A stretch of DNA of 64,000 bases from Candidatus Planktophila sp. (GCA_003569185.1 BGOJ01000006.1:62001-126000); one strand, 5' to 3'; shown: positions 47,284 to 56,562, numbered from the stretch's first letter. The notes: generated by a model not told the origin, from the sequence alone. Translations and numbers: made by a program.

Positions 47284-47949
47284 TTAAGAAGGTTGGCGAT
47301 CAGAGGTGATCGAGCGGTCGACCGCAATGATCGCCACAAGTAATGCTGAACCAATAAACAATCCGCCCAAGAGATCTGAGAACCAATGTGTGTTTCGATA
47401 TAGAGATGCTAAACAGACCCCGGTTGTAACTATGGCAACAAACCATGTTAATCGCATGCCCTCAAATGGATACTTATGAGAGTATCTAAATATTAAATAT
47501 GCAAATATTCCCCAGGTTAAAATCGCATTTGCTGCATGCCCACTTGGATATGACAGACCACTGTCGGTGAAGACTAAATCAAATCCAGTACTTGGCTTAG
47601 TTCTGCCAAACAATAATTTAGATGCTCCGACCGTTAGATTAAGAAGTAGAAGTGAAAGAATGGAAAGATTGATTGGCCGCCAAGATTTAAACCTTCGACT
47701 GATTAAAACTGCGGTAAATAATAAAATTATTGCAGTCACACTTCTTAGCCCAAGATCATCAACTAACATCACCAAAGTCGGAGTTTTACCTGGGGTTATT
47801 AACAGGAAATCACGTTCATATATCCACTCATCAACTCGTCTAATCCAAGTATTTGCTAATACCTGCTGAGTCACTAAGCCGTAGAGAGCTAAAAATAAAA
47901 AGGTTAACTTGATTGCAGAGTTCATCTGCTTTTTTCTTTGCTCAGGCAT
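47284..47949 (-). CDS. PAP2 (type 2 phosphatidic acid phosphatase) family membrane phosphatase
   Basis: A membrane protein of 221 residues with about five to six hydrophobic segments. The three PAP2 motifs are seen: KLLFGRTKPSTG near residues 112-123, SYPSGHAANAIL near 132-143 and SLYRNTHWFSDLLGG near 184-198, whose two histidines and arginines form the active site. Members dephosphorylate lipid phosphates such as undecaprenyl pyrophosphate or phosphatidate; the place between glmS and alr suggests a cell-wall role. The start ATG lies 5 bp after the glmS stop; an ATG eight codons on is possible. Confidence 0.88.
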   Translation of the reverse strand: MPEQRKKQMNSAIKLTFLFLALYGLVTQQVLANTWIRRVDEWIYERDFLLITPGKTPTLVMLVDDLGLRSVTAIILLFTAVLISRRFKSWRPINLSILSLLLLNLTVGASKLLFGRTKPSTGFDLVFTDSGLSYPSGHAANAILTWGIFAYLIFRYSHKYPFEGMRLTWFVAIVTTGVCLASLYRNTHWFSDLLGGLFIGSALLVAIIAVDRSITSDRQPS

Positions 47950-47954
47950 TTTTC

Positions 47955-49760
47955 TTACTCAACTGTTACTGATTTTGCCAAGTTTCTGGGCTGATCAACA
48001 TCATTTCCACGGGCAACTGCCATCTCATATGCAATTACTTGCAGTGGAACAACTGCAAGTACTGGTTGTAATAGTTGATCAATTTTTGGAATTCGAATCA
48101 AATGATCGGCGCCATCAAAATCAAATTCACTAATGGCAATTACTACCGCGCCCCGTGCTTTTACTTCTTGAATATTACTTGCCATCTTTTCAGCAAGAAC
48201 TGAATGCTCAGCCGGCATTATCGCCACCACTGGAGTTCCCTTATCAATTAATGCGATTGGTCCATGCTTTAACTCCCCTCCCGCAAAACCTTCAGCATGC
48301 ATATAGGCGAGCTCTTTTAATTTTAAAGCTCCCTCAAGCGCAGTTGGATATCCAACATGTCGGCCTAAGAATAAAACTGACTCTGCATCTTTAAATTTAC
48401 GAGTTAACTCTCTTAACGGCTCTACAGTTTCTAATACCTGCTCAACCTTTGCTGGTAATGCAGATAACTGTTCAACAATTGCATTCACCTCTTTTTTACT
48501 TAAATTATCTAGACTTTTTCCAATCTCTAAGCCAATTAAGTACATAGCAATTAATTGAGTGGCAAAGGCTTTGGTGGAGGCAACTGCTATTTCAGGGCCT
48601 GCATGTGTGTATAAAACTGCATCAGATTCTCTACCAATAGTTGATCCATTGGTATTGCAAACAGAAAATATTGTGGCACCTTTTGACTTGGCATAACGAA
48701 GAGCCATCAAGGTATCCATAGTCTCACCTGATTGTGAGATTGGAATTACTAAAGTTTTTTTATCCAAACTTGGCTCGCGGTATCGATACTCAGAGGCAAG
48801 CTCAACATCTACTGGTATTTGTCCCCATTTTTCAATTGCATACTTACCAACTAATCCTGCGTTATATGCAGTTCCGCAAGCAATAATTACAATCTTTTCA
48901 AACTTCTTAAATCTAAGTTTTAGATTTAGCCCATCTAAGCGGCCAATTAAAGTATCTGAAATTGCCTTTGGTTGTTCATAAATCTCCTTCAGCATAAAGT
49001 GGGTAAAACCACCGCGCTCTGCCGCACTTGCATCCCAGGAGATCTCATACTGCTTTGATTTAACTACCTGTCCATCCAGGTTTGTTACCTCAATTGAAGT
49101 TGGAGTTATTTCAACAACCTCATCTTGACCAAGTTCAAGTGCAACCTTGGTATGAGCGATAAAGGCTGCAACATCTGAGGCTAGAAAATTCTCACCATTG
49201 CCAACTCCAACAACAAGTGGTGAGTTTCGTCTTGCACCCACAATATGTGAAGGATTATCGGAATGAATTGCCAGCAATGTAAATGAACCCTTTAACTGCT
49301 TACACACTTGGCGCATAGCAGCAGCTAAATCACCATTATTCTCTTTTCGAGCATCACTTAATAGGTGAACAACAGATTCAGTATCAGTTTCAGATTTAAA
49401 TTTATGACCGCGTTTTTCTAACTCAGCACGCAATTGAACATAATTTTCAATAATTCCATTATGAATTAAGGCCAGCTTTCCATCATTATCTAAGTGCGGG
49501 TGCGCATTGGTATCAGTTGGTCCACCATGAGTGGCCCATCTGGTGTGGCCAATGCCGCTAGTTGAATTTGGAGTTTTAGCCAATGCCTCTTCTAAGTTTT
49601 TTAACTTACCAGCTCGTTTTTCAATATATAAAGGTTTACCAATTTCAGTTGGAAGAGCTATGCCAGCTGAGTCATAACCGCGATACTCAAGTCTTCGCAG
49701 ACCTTCTACTACTGGATTTAGTGCGGAGTTTTTACCGGTGTAGCCAACAATGCCGCACAT
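47955..49760 (-). CDS. glmS: Glutamine-fructose-6-phosphate aminotransferase
   Basis: An enzyme of 601 residues that makes glucosamine-6-phosphate from fructose-6-phosphate and glutamine, the first step of amino sugar synthesis. Cys2 of MCGIVGYTG is the glutaminase nucleophile, with GHTRWATHGGP near residues 71-81 and HNGIIENY. Two SIS domains follow (CGTAYNAGLVGKYAIE, ISQSGETMDTL, STKAFATQL), and the C-terminus NLAKSVTVE is the conserved tail. A ribosome-binding site AAAGGAG precedes the ATG. No glmS ribozyme is seen in the 17-bp gap to glmM. Confidence 0.96.
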   Translation of the reverse strand: MCGIVGYTGKNSALNPVVEGLRRLEYRGYDSAGIALPTEIGKPLYIEKRAGKLKNLEEALAKTPNSTSGIGHTRWATHGGPTDTNAHPHLDNDGKLALIHNGIIENYVQLRAELEKRGHKFKSETDTESVVHLLSDARKENNGDLAAAMRQVCKQLKGSFTLLAIHSDNPSHIVGARRNSPLVVGVGNGENFLASDVAAFIAHTKVALELGQDEVVEITPTSIEVTNLDGQVVKSKQYEISWDASAAERGGFTHFMLKEIYEQPKAISDTLIGRLDGLNLKLRFKKFEKIVIIACGTAYNAGLVGKYAIEKWGQIPVDVELASEYRYREPSLDKKTLVIPISQSGETMDTLMALRYAKSKGATIFSVCNTNGSTIGRESDAVLYTHAGPEIAVASTKAFATQLIAMYLIGLEIGKSLDNLSKKEVNAIVEQLSALPAKVEQVLETVEPLRELTRKFKDAESVLFLGRHVGYPTALEGALKLKELAYMHAEGFAGGELKHGPIALIDKGTPVVAIMPAEHSVLAEKMASNIQEVKARGAVVIAISEFDFDGADHLIRIPKIDQLLQPVLAVVPLQVIAYEMAVARGNDVDQPRNLAKSVTVE

Positions 49761-49777
49761 TTATAAAACTCCTTTAA

Positions 49778-51118
49778 CTACTTAAGCTCTAATCTTACTA
49801 GTTGGGCTAATGATTCTGCGATTTTTTGAGCCAAGTCCAATTCATTTGCCTCAACCATTACTCGAACAAGTGCTTCAGTTCCTGATGCACGAAGTAAGAC
49901 TCTGCCATTTTGACCTAATTGTTGCTCAGCAGATGTGACTGCATCCTTAATTTTTACAGAGGATGACAATTTATCTTTATTGACATCTTTAACATTTATT
50001 AAAACTTGTGGGTATTTTTCCATTGTTGATGCCAGCTCCAGTAATGATTTCTTAGATTTAGCCATAACCTGCATAACTTGTAATGCAGTAAGTAAGCCAT
50101 CACCAGTGTTTGAGAATTGGCGCATAATCACATGGCCAGATTGCTCACCACCTAGGCTGTAATCATTTTCTAGCATCTTCTCTAATACATAGCGATCGCC
50201 AACTGCAGTTTTTTCAAATTTAATTCCCAAATTATCCATTGACTTTATAAAGCCTAAGTTGCTCATCACAGTTCCAACAACCGCTTTTTTATTTAACTTT
50301 CCTTGAGCTAAATAGGAGGTAGCTAAAATATTTAATATGTGATCGCCATCAATTACCTCACCAGTTTTCGCAATCAAAAGGCAGCGATCAGCATCCCCAT
50401 CATGGGCAACCCCAAGATCAGCATTAGCATTTTTAACCTGCGCAATTAAATTATCTAAATGAGTTGAGCCACAATTTTCATTTATATTCCAACCAGTTGG
50501 TGTGGCAGATATTGCTTTAACACTCGCCCCAGCTCTTTCATAAGCAATAGGTGCAACGGTTGAGGCTGCCCCGTTTGCGCAATCCACAATTACATTTAAA
50601 CCAGTTAACTTGGTTGAAATAGTTGCCAGTAAATGTTCTACATATCTTTCTTTAGCGCCATCATCTAAAACAATTCGACCCACATTTAATCCAGTTGGTC
50701 GATCCCAAGGCTCACCTAATCTAGCTTCGATTTGAGCCTCAACTTGATCAGCTAATTTATCCCCACCTTTTGCAAAGAACTTAATTCCATTATCTGGCAT
50801 TGGATTATGGGATGCACTAATCATCACGCCCAGATCGGCATTACTTTCTTTAACTAAGAATGCAATTGCAGGTGTTGGCAGCACGCCAACTCGGTAAACA
50901 TCAACACCAGCACTAGTTAAGCCAGCAACTATTGCGGCCTCTAAAAAATCACCGGAGGCACGAGAATCTTGTCCAACAATTGCTTTTGGTCGGTGTCCAG
51001 CAAATGCACCAATTTCACCAAGTACATGTGCGGCAGCGATTGCTAAATCAACGGCAAGTTCAGCTGTGAGATCAACATTTGCAACACCTCGTACACCGTC
51101 GGTGCCGAAGAGGGCCAT
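49778..51118 (-). CDS. glmM: Phosphoglucosamine mutase
   Basis: This enzyme of 446 residues turns glucosamine-6-phosphate into glucosamine-1-phosphate for UDP-GlcNAc. It begins MALFGTDGVRGVAN; the phosphoserine is S103 in SASHNPMPDNGIKFF, the metal loop is HDGDADRCL near residue 243, GGEQSGHVIM near 329-338 selects the sugar, and RASGTEALVRVM near 409-420 binds phosphate. The ATG at 51118 was chosen because FGTDGVRG then lies at the usual place; an ATG 29 codons upstream would run into rpsI. glmS follows after 17 bp, so both steps are coupled. Confidence 0.95.
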   Translation of the reverse strand: MALFGTDGVRGVANVDLTAELAVDLAIAAAHVLGEIGAFAGHRPKAIVGQDSRASGDFLEAAIVAGLTSAGVDVYRVGVLPTPAIAFLVKESNADLGVMISASHNPMPDNGIKFFAKGGDKLADQVEAQIEARLGEPWDRPTGLNVGRIVLDDGAKERYVEHLLATISTKLTGLNVIVDCANGAASTVAPIAYERAGASVKAISATPTGWNINENCGSTHLDNLIAQVKNANADLGVAHDGDADRCLLIAKTGEVIDGDHILNILATSYLAQGKLNKKAVVGTVMSNLGFIKSMDNLGIKFEKTAVGDRYVLEKMLENDYSLGGEQSGHVIMRQFSNTGDGLLTALQVMQVMAKSKKSLLELASTMEKYPQVLINVKDVNKDKLSSSVKIKDAVTSAEQQLGQNGRVLLRASGTEALVRVMVEANELDLAQKIAESLAQLVRLELK

Positions 51119-51143
51119 ATTAGATTTGTTAGCGAGTAAAAAA

Positions 51144-51626
51144 TTAACGCTTGCTATATTGAGAACGCTTGCGGGCCTTCTTAAGGCCGTACTTCTTGCG
51201 CTCAATTACACGTGCATCGCGAGACAAGAATCCAGCCTTCTTCAAGGTTGGTCGGTTTGCATCAACATCAATCTCATTTAGCGCACGGGCAACACCAAGG
51301 CGAAGAGCTCCGGCTTGACCAGAGGTTCCGCCGCCATTGATGCGAGCAAAAACATCATAAGTTCCTTCAGCGCCAACAGTTTTAAATGGCTCAGCTACTG
51401 ATTGTTGATGAACCTTGTTTGGAAAATAAACCTCTAGTGGCTTGCCATTAACAACCCAACGACCAGATCCTGGTACTAGACGAACTCGGGCAACTGCTTC
51501 CTTGCGACGACCAACGCCACCACCTGGAGCGGTGATCGCTTTGCGGTTGGTAGCAGGTGCTGGTGTGCTTGAGCTGTATGAGGTTGGAAGCGCCTCATCG
51601 GTTGTATCTAAATTTTCCTCTGACAT
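51144..51626 (-). CDS. rpsI: Ribosomal protein S9
   Basis: Small-subunit protein of 160 residues. The conserved part starts at [19 protein letters not shown] near residue 35 and includes [21 protein letters not shown] and the basic tail [17 protein letters not shown], whose last residues reach the P-site tRNA. The first 34 residues are an acidic, Ser/Thr-rich extension that is common in Actinobacteria. It follows rplM by 11 bp, the usual L13-S9 operon. Confidence 0.96.
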   Translation of the reverse strand: MSEENLDTTDEALPTSYSSSTPAPATNRKAITAPGGGVGRRKEAVARVRLVPGSGRWVVNGKPLEVYFPNKVHQQSVAEPFKTVGAEGTYDVFARINGGGTSGQAGALRLGVARALNEIDVDANRPTLKKAGFLSRDARVIERKKYGLKKARKRSQYSKR

Positions 51627-51637
51627 TTTTCTCCTAT

Positions 51638-52099
51638 TTATTTCTTTGAAATCTGGGAAACTTGATTGAACTCAAATGCCTTAGGGTTTTGAGCTGCATG
51701 TGGATGCTCACTACCTGCATAAACCTTTAACTTAGTTGCAGCTGCGCGACCAACTGAGTTCTTTGGCAACATTCCTTTAATAGCTTTTTCTACCGCACGG
51801 GTTGGAAACTTCTCAAATAAATCTGAATAAACAGTTGAGGTCATACCACCTGGATAACCAGAGTGTTGGTGGGCAAATTTTTGTGAACTCTTTGAACCAG
51901 TCAATGCAACTTTGTCGGCATTGATAACAATTACAAAGTCACCCATATCCATGTGCGGAGCAAAAGTTGTTTTGTGTTTTCCACGCAATAAGTTTGCAGC
52001 GTGGGTAGCAAGACGTCCGAGCACCACATCTTGAGCATCAATGAGATACCAACTACGGGTGATCTCACCAGCTTTAGGTGTAAATGTGCGCACAAGCAT
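51638..52099 (-). CDS. rplM: Ribosomal protein L13
   Basis: Large-subunit protein of 153 residues with [19 protein letters not shown] at the start, [19 protein letters not shown] near residues 29-47, [17 protein letters not shown] and the [20 protein letters not shown] region near 110-129. It is one of the early assembly proteins. The gene has its own predicted promoter in the 102-bp gap after truA, and rpsI follows in the same operon. Confidence 0.96.
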   Translation of the reverse strand: MLVRTFTPKAGEITRSWYLIDAQDVVLGRLATHAANLLRGKHKTTFAPHMDMGDFVIVINADKVALTGSKSSQKFAHQHSGYPGGMTSTVYSDLFEKFPTRAVEKAIKGMLPKNSVGRAAATKLKVYAGSEHPHAAQNPKAFEFNQVSQISKK

Positions 52100-52152
52100 C
52101 TGCCTTTCTTATTGCTAAGGATTGTCCCGATTGGGTCATTTCCAGAGGCCAA

Positions 52153-52182
52153 AGATTACCTTCAGGTGTGGGATTAGGTCAA
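52153..52182 (-). promoter_or_regulatory. Predicted promoter of rplM-rpsI
   Basis: On the minus strand TTGACC (52177-52182) and TAATCT (52153-52158) are separated by 18 bp. They lie within the gap between truA and rplM, leaving a leader of about 45 nt before the rplM start. It would let rplM-rpsI be transcribed apart from the ribosomal genes upstream. Confidence 0.6.
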
Positions 52183-52201
52183 AACCGCATCCTGGCCCCG
52201 C

Positions 52202-53049
52202 TTAGAAATCACCCTCATTCTCTTGCCCCAGCTGTTGCTGGTGATAATCGTTGTAATTAGCCAAGTATTGATCCTCCGGCGGAAAATTAACCTTAATTAG
52301 AGTTAAGCCTTTTGCTGGAAAGACATAACTATCTGAAATTCTCACTCGTTGCTCTAAAATTTTTTTCATCCATCCCGGTTCAAACCTTCCTTCACCAACA
52401 CAAACTGCTGCACCTACTAAATTTCTAACCATGTTATAGCCAAAGGAGTTAGCAGTAATTTGGCCAACCACAATGCCTTTTCATCCCGGCACCAATTAAA
52501 TTCAAGCAATTTCTTAATGGTGCTTGTTCCTTCACGGTGTTTACAAAAGGTGAAAAAATCATGCTCGCCAAGTAATGATTTAGATGCTTGATTCATTAGA
52601 TCTATATCAAGTGAGCGAAACCAGGAGACGCTGTCATGGCGATCAAAGGGTGCGGTAACTTTTCCACCATCAACTATCTTGTATTGATAGGTGCGCGAAT
52701 TTGGGCCAAACCTGGCGTGAAAATTAAGCGGCGCCCAAGTAGCCGCCAGCACTCGAACATCAGCTTTTAATAATTGATTTAGCCGAAAGGCTAAGTTTTC
52801 TACCTCGGTATCTGCTGGTAGATCAACATGTAAAACTTGATGTTTTGCATGCACACCAGCATCAGTTCGCCCGGCAACAATTGTTGATACTTCACCACGA
52901 GTTAAAGTTGAAAGCGCAGTTTCAAAATCCTCTTGGATAGTTCGAAGCCCAGGTTGTTTTGCCCAACCAGAAAAGTGCGTTCCGTCATAAGTTAAATCAA
53001 CTCTTAAACGAGAAAACCCACTCTTAACTTCAAGAGTGGGTTTAGTCAT
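52202..53049 (-). CDS. truA: tRNA pseudouridine(38-40) synthase TruA, interrupted by a one-base deletion
   Basis: TruA makes pseudouridine at tRNA positions 38-40. The first frame contains VDLTYDGTHFSGWAKQPG, the catalytic aspartate in VAGRTDAGVHAKHQVLH and FHARFGPNSRTYQYKI. The C-terminal part, NSFGYNMVRNLVGAAVCVGEG, lies in another frame. Adding one A to the AAAA run (plus-strand TTTT at 52478-52481) changes RDEKALWLA to RDEKGIVVGQITANSF and yields one protein of about 282 residues. The single homopolymer lesion suggests a sequencing error. The first codons also encode a terminator-like hairpin. Confidence 0.87.
53010..53043 (-). terminator. Terminator-like hairpin within the first codons of truA, after rplQ
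   Basis: On the minus strand AAACCCACTCTT and AAGAGTGGGTTT form a perfect 12-bp stem with the loop GAAGTT, followed by T-rich TCTCGTTT (run of four T counting the stem end). It begins 6 bases into truA (codons 3-10 and on) and 30 bp after rplQ. It could stop most transcripts of the ribosomal operon and lower truA expression. Confidence 0.65.
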
Positions 53050-53073
53050 AATCTTTATTTTAGGTCTGCGTTA

Positions 53074-53478
53074 TTACTCAGCTTTCGCTGCTGCTTTTTT
53101 TGCAACCTTTTTAGCTGGCACGCCAGCTTCAACCATTTCGATTACTGCCATTGGTGCATTGTCACCTTTGCGTGGACCGATTTTGGTTATGCGGGTGTAG
53201 CCACCATCACGGGCTTCAAATCTTTTTGCAATATCTGTAAATAATGTGTGCACTACAGATTTGCTAGAGATTCTTGCCATAACGCGACGACGAGCTGCAA
53301 GATCACCCTTTTTTGCATGAGTGATTAATCGCTCTGCTAATGGACGAAGACGTTTTGCCTTTGCTTCAGTTGTGGTCAACTTTCCTTTTTCGAAAAGTTG
53401 CGCAGCTAATGTGCCCAGCAATAATTTCTCATGTGCTGGTCCACTTCCTAAACGTGGGCCTTTACTTGGCTTTGGCAT
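53074..53478 (-). CDS. rplQ: Ribosomal protein L17
   Basis: Large-subunit protein of 134 residues with [20 protein letters not shown], the conserved [19 protein letters not shown] near residues 29-47 and [19 protein letters not shown] near 49-67. The last 20 residues form an Ala/Lys-rich tail, as often in Actinobacteria. It is the last ribosomal gene of the rpsM operon and follows rpoA by 8 bp. Confidence 0.96.
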   Translation of the reverse strand: MPKPSKGPRLGSGPAHEKLLLGTLAAQLFEKGKLTTTEAKAKRLRPLAERLITHAKKGDLAARRRVMARISSKSVVHTLFTDIAKRFEARDGGYTRITKIGPRKGDNAPMAVIEMVEAGVPAKKVAKKAAAKAE

Positions 53479-53486
53479 ATTCTCTC

Positions 53487-54500
53487 CTAGACCTCTTCAG
53501 CGTCGACAAGTTCATCATCAACGTTGCTTCCATAATTAGCATGCTTAGTTGGATCAAATCCAGCTGGGCTGTCCTTTAATTGCATTCCCATGGATTGTAA
53601 TTTCGCCTTAACCTCATCAATTGATTTGGAGCCGAAGTTACGAATATCCATTAGATCTGCTTCAGAACGTGAAAGTAACTCACCAACGGTGTGAATACCT
53701 TCGCGCTTTAAGCAGTTATAAGAACGAACAGTTAGATCAAGATCTTCGATTGGAAGTGCCATATCAGCAGCGAGTGCTGCATCTTGAATGGAAGGTCCCA
53801 TCTCAATTCCTTCAGCGTTAGCATTTAACTCACGTGCTAAACCAAACAACTCAACCAATGTCTTTCCGGCAGATGCCATGGCATCAGCTGGCTTCATTGA
53901 TCTCTTAGTCTCAACATCTACAACTAAGCGATCGAAGTCGGTGCGTTGTTCAACACGAGTTGCTTCAACTTTGTAGGTAACCCGTAATACAGGTGAGTAA
54001 ATAGAGTCAACTGGAATTCGACCAATTTCTCCTCCTGCTTGCTTGTTTTGAACAGCGGTGATGTAACCACGACCGCGCTCAACTGTTAACTCAATCTCAA
54101 ACTTTGCCTTTGAGTTTAAGGTAGCAATGTGTAGCTCTGGGTTGTGCACCTGCACACCAGCTGGAGCTGCAACATCTGCACCAGTAACAATTCCATCACC
54201 ATTTTTACGGATGTAAAGAAGGGATGGCTCATCATTATCTGAAGATAAAACTAGGTTTTTGATGTTTAAGACGATCTCAGTTAGATCCTCTTTCACACCT
54301 TCTAGGGCAGTGAACTCATGCAACGCATTGTTGACTCGAATACCAGTAACAGCTGCTCCTGGAATTGAAGATAACAAGGTGCGACGAATCGAATTACCAA
54401 GGGTGTAACCGAAACCTGGTTCTAGTGGCTCAATAATGAACCGTGAACGGTACTCGCTTACTACTTCCTCAGTGAGGATGGGGCGTTGTGCAATTAGCAC
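53487..54500 (-). CDS. rpoA: RNA polymerase alpha subunit
   Basis: The alpha subunit of 337 residues. The N-terminal dimerisation part (about 1-230) begins [12 protein letters not shown] and has [25 protein letters not shown]. The C-terminal domain (about 250-315) has the helix-hairpin-helix segments [20 protein letters not shown] and [19 protein letters not shown], which bind UP elements and activators. The start is GTG after GGAGGAA. The 103-bp gap before it holds a GGAAGA/TCTTCC hairpin (54521-54544), perhaps an mRNA processing site. Confidence 0.97.
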   Translation of the reverse strand: MLIAQRPILTEEVVSEYRSRFIIEPLEPGFGYTLGNSIRRTLLSSIPGAAVTGIRVNNALHEFTALEGVKEDLTEIVLNIKNLVLSSDNDEPSLLYIRKNGDGIVTGADVAAPAGVQVHNPELHIATLNSKAKFEIELTVERGRGYITAVQNKQAGGEIGRIPVDSIYSPVLRVTYKVEATRVEQRTDFDRLVVDVETKRSMKPADAMASAGKTLVELFGLARELNANAEGIEMGPSIQDAALAADMALPIEDLDLTVRSYNCLKREGIHTVGELLSRSEADLMDIRNFGSKSIDEVKAKLQSMGMQLKDSPAGFDPTKHANYGSNVDDELVDAEEV

Positions 54501-54603
54501 TGTATTCCTCCGTATGTTCTGGAAGACCCTCTATTTGATCTTCCGGTTGGCTTACGATATTTAGTTTTTACTGCGGTAAATCTTTACTGCTTTAATTACT
54601 TGA

Positions 54604-55230
54604 TTACTTGGAGTAAAGCTCAACGATTAGTTGCTCTTGTACCTGAGTATCAATAATTGGGCGGGTTGGGATTGCGTGAATCAGGATGCGCATCTTTGAT
54701 CCCACAACCTCCATCCATGCTGGAACTGCTTTCTCACCAAGTTCTGCGCTAGCAACAATGAATGGTGTGGTGTCCAGTGAAGCTGGCACAACATCAATTA
54801 CATCCATTGGTGTTACGCGAAATGATGGAATATTTACGCTCTTGCCATTTACTAAGAAGTGACCGTGGCGAACTAACTGACGTGCCATGTCACGGCTCTT
54901 TGCAAAGCCAGCGCGGAAAACTACGTTATCTAAACGAGTTTCAAGTAGTACTAAAAGATTTTCACCAGTCTTACCTTGCAGACGGTTAGCCTCTTCGTAG
55001 TAACCACGGAACTGACGTTCTAGAATTCCGTAAATACGTGCGCACTTTTGCTTCTCACGCATCTGTAGTAAGTACTCAGAATCCTTTGAGCGAGCGCGAC
55101 CATGTTGTCCTGGTGGATATGGTCGTGACTCAATTGGACACTTTGGTCCGTCACATTTAGAGCCCTTAAGGAAGAGCTTTACTTTTTCGCGACGGCATCT
55201 TTTGCAATCTGCACCGGTATAGCGAGCCAT
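54604..55230 (-). CDS. rpsD: Ribosomal protein S4
   Basis: A primary assembly protein of the small subunit with 208 residues. It starts MARYTGADCKRCRREKVKLF with a CxxC plus later Cys (C-type, zinc-binding N-terminus), then FLKGSKCDGPKCPIESR. The S4 RNA-binding domain is seen at LDNVVFRAGFAKSRDMARQL near residues 97-116 and VRHGHFLVNGKSVNIPS. S4 is the autorepressor of the equivalent operon in E. coli, which makes it the first candidate ligand for the structured rpsM leader upstream. Confidence 0.97.
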   Translation of the reverse strand: MARYTGADCKRCRREKVKLFLKGSKCDGPKCPIESRPYPPGQHGRARSKDSEYLLQMREKQKCARIYGILERQFRGYYEEANRLQGKTGENLLVLLETRLDNVVFRAGFAKSRDMARQLVRHGHFLVNGKSVNIPSFRVTPMDVIDVVPASLDTTPFIVASAELGEKAVPAWMEVVGSKMRILIHAIPTRPIIDTQVQEQLIVELYSK

Positions 55231-55246
55231 AGTTTTCTCCCTTTCC

Positions 55247-55678
55247 TTATACTCGACGTGGTTTACGTGGACGGCAACCGTTATGAGGTGCTGGAGTTAC
55301 ATCTGCGATGGCTCCAACCTCAAGACCTGCTGCTTGTAATGAACGAATTGCAGTTTCCCGGCCTGAACCAGGTCCCTTAACAAATACATCAACCTTCTTT
55401 AAACCATGCTCCTGTGCTTTGCGAGCAGCAGCCTCAGCTGCCATTTGCGCAGCAAATGGAGTTGATTTACGAGAACCTTTAAATCCAACTTGGCCAGATG
55501 ATGACCATGCAATTACACCACCTGCTGGATCGGTAATTGAAACAATGGTGTTGTTGAAAGTGCTCTTGATGTAAGCATGTCCGAAGGCAACATTTTTCTT
55601 ATCCTTCTTACGTGCTTTAATTTTCTTAGGTGCAGCCTTTGCTGCATCCTTTGCTGGTTTAGTCTTTTCGGCGGCCAT
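55247..55678 (-). CDS. rpsK: Ribosomal protein S11
   Basis: Small-subunit protein of 143 residues. A Lys/Ala-rich N-terminus of about 25 residues is followed by the conserved core [40 protein letters not shown] and [17 protein letters not shown], ending with [18 protein letters not shown]. It overlaps the rpsM stop by one base and belongs to the rpsM-rpsK-rpsD-rpoA-rplQ operon. Confidence 0.97.
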   Translation of the reverse strand: MAAEKTKPAKDAAKAAPKKIKARKKDKKNVAFGHAYIKSTFNNTIVSITDPAGGVIAWSSSGQVGFKGSRKSTPFAAQMAAEAAARKAQEHGLKKVDVFVKGPGSGRETAIRSLQAAGLEVGAIADVTPAPHNGCRPRKPRRV

Positions 55679-56055
55679 TACTTGGTCTCCTTCTTCTTAC
55701 CAGCGATTGCAACACGTGGACCCTTGCGAGTACGAGCGTTGGTGTGAGTACGTTGTCCGCGGACCGGTAATCCCTTACGGTGACGTGATCCTTGGTAGCT
55801 TTGAATTTCAACTTTGCGACGGATGTCGCCAGCGACCTCTCGACGAAGATCACCCTCAATTTTGTAATTTGCTTCAATGAATTCACGAAGCTTTGCCAAA
55901 TCTGGCTCTTGTAAATCTTTAACGCGGATATCTGGTGAGATACCGGTGGCAGCAAGTGTTGCCTGCGCACGGGTAAGTCCCATTCCGAAAATATAGGTAA
56001 GTGCGACCTCAACACGCTTTTCGCGGGGAAGATCGACACCAACAAGACGTGCCAT
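55678..56055 (-). CDS. rpsM: Ribosomal protein S13
   Basis: Small-subunit head protein of 125 residues with [39 protein letters not shown], the helix-two-turn-helix RNA-binding part and the basic tail [20 protein letters not shown]. It is the first gene after a 135-bp gap behind rpmJ. A weak ribosome-binding site AGGT precedes the ATG, and a structured leader lies just before it, so its expression is probably controlled at this point. Confidence 0.97.
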   Translation of the reverse strand: MARLVGVDLPREKRVEVALTYIFGMGLTRAQATLAATGISPDIRVKDLQEPDLAKLREFIEANYKIEGDLRREVAGDIRRKVEIQSYQGSRHRKGLPVRGQRTHTNARTRKGPRVAIAGKKKETK

Positions 56056-56141
56056 ATCGCTAACCTGTTTCTTTTATCCGAAAGGTCCTTCGCAATGCCT
56101 CCAGATAATTTCTTATCTGGCCTCAGCCTTTCGGACTGAGG
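56056..56141 (-). promoter_or_regulatory. Structured rpsM leader with pseudoknot potential (candidate r-protein autoregulator)
   Basis: In transcript order: hairpin 1 has stem CCTCAG/CTGAGG (56136-56141, 56121-56126) around the loop TCCGAAAGG. Hairpin 2 has stem CCAGATAA/TTATCTGG (56101-56120) with a GAAA tetraloop and begins at the next base. About 15 nt further lies CCTTTCGGA (56077-56085), a perfect 9-nt complement of loop 1, ending about 21 nt before the rpsM ATG. Further upstream, GGTC/GACC and repeats of CTTAATTAAG may extend the fold. Pairing of loop 1 with the downstream segment would form a pseudoknot close to the ribosome-binding site. E. coli controls the equivalent operon by an S4-binding pseudoknot at the same place. 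Confidence 0.7.
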
Positions 56142-56190
56142 GTCTTAATTAAGTTTGACCTTAATTAAGTTACATCACGCGTTTTTTTAT

Positions 56191-56304
56191 TTAACCCTGA
56201 CGTTGTTTATGACGTAGGTTGTCGCAGATCACCATTACGCGACCATTACGACGAATGACTTTGCACTTGTCGCAAATCTTTTTCACGCTAGGTTTGACCT
56301 TCAC
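56191..56304 (-). CDS. rpmJ: Ribosomal protein L36
   Basis: A very short protein of 37 residues. It reads [20 protein letters not shown] up to residue 20 and ends [12 protein letters not shown]. The zinc ligands C-x-x-C (residues 11 and 14), C27 and H32 are all present, so this is the zinc form. The start is GTG at 56302-56304. It lies between infA and rpsM as in most bacteria. Confidence 0.96.
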   Translation of the reverse strand: MKVKPSVKKICDKCKVIRRNGRVMVICDNLRHKQRQG

Positions 56305-56340
56305 GATTACCTTTCTAACAACTTAAAGATTAAAAATTAT

Positions 56341-56562
56341 TTATTTGTAACGATAAATAATTCGACCTCTGGTGAGGTCATATGGACTAAGTTCTACGAT
56401 CACTTTATCCTCTGGCAAAATGCGAATGTAGTTCTGTCGCATCTTTCCACTGATATGTGCTAAAACTTTGTGTCCATTTGTTAACTCAACTCGGAACATT
56501 GCGTTTGGTAGTGCTTCAGCAACAGTGCCTTCGATTTCAATTGCACCGTCTTTCTTGGCCAA
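56341..56562 (-). CDS. infA: Translation initiation factor IF-1
   Basis: An OB-fold protein of 73 residues that binds the A site during initiation. It has [20 protein letters not shown], the RNA-binding [20 protein letters not shown] and the C-terminal [17 protein letters not shown] start at 56560-56562 was chosen because the family begins at (M)AKKDG; a longer frame upstream adds 35 atypical residues. The gap of 131 bp to map holds a small GCTC/GAGC hairpin followed by T-rich sequence (56652-56662 on), perhaps a weak terminator after map. Confidence 0.94.
   Translation of the reverse strand: MAKKDGAIEIEGTVAEALPNAMFRVELTNGHKVLAHISGKMRQNYIRILPEDKVIVELSPYDLTRGRIIYRYK

Noticed and set aside
49761-49777. 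glmS ribozyme
   Set aside because: The gap before glmS is only 17 bp and glmM lies directly upstream, so there is no room for the ribozyme.
56141-56180. CTTAATTAAG repeated motif as a transcription factor operator
   Set aside because: It is self-complementary and could be an operator, but it is low in complexity in this AT-rich DNA and may form part of the rpsM leader fold; no separate claim is made.
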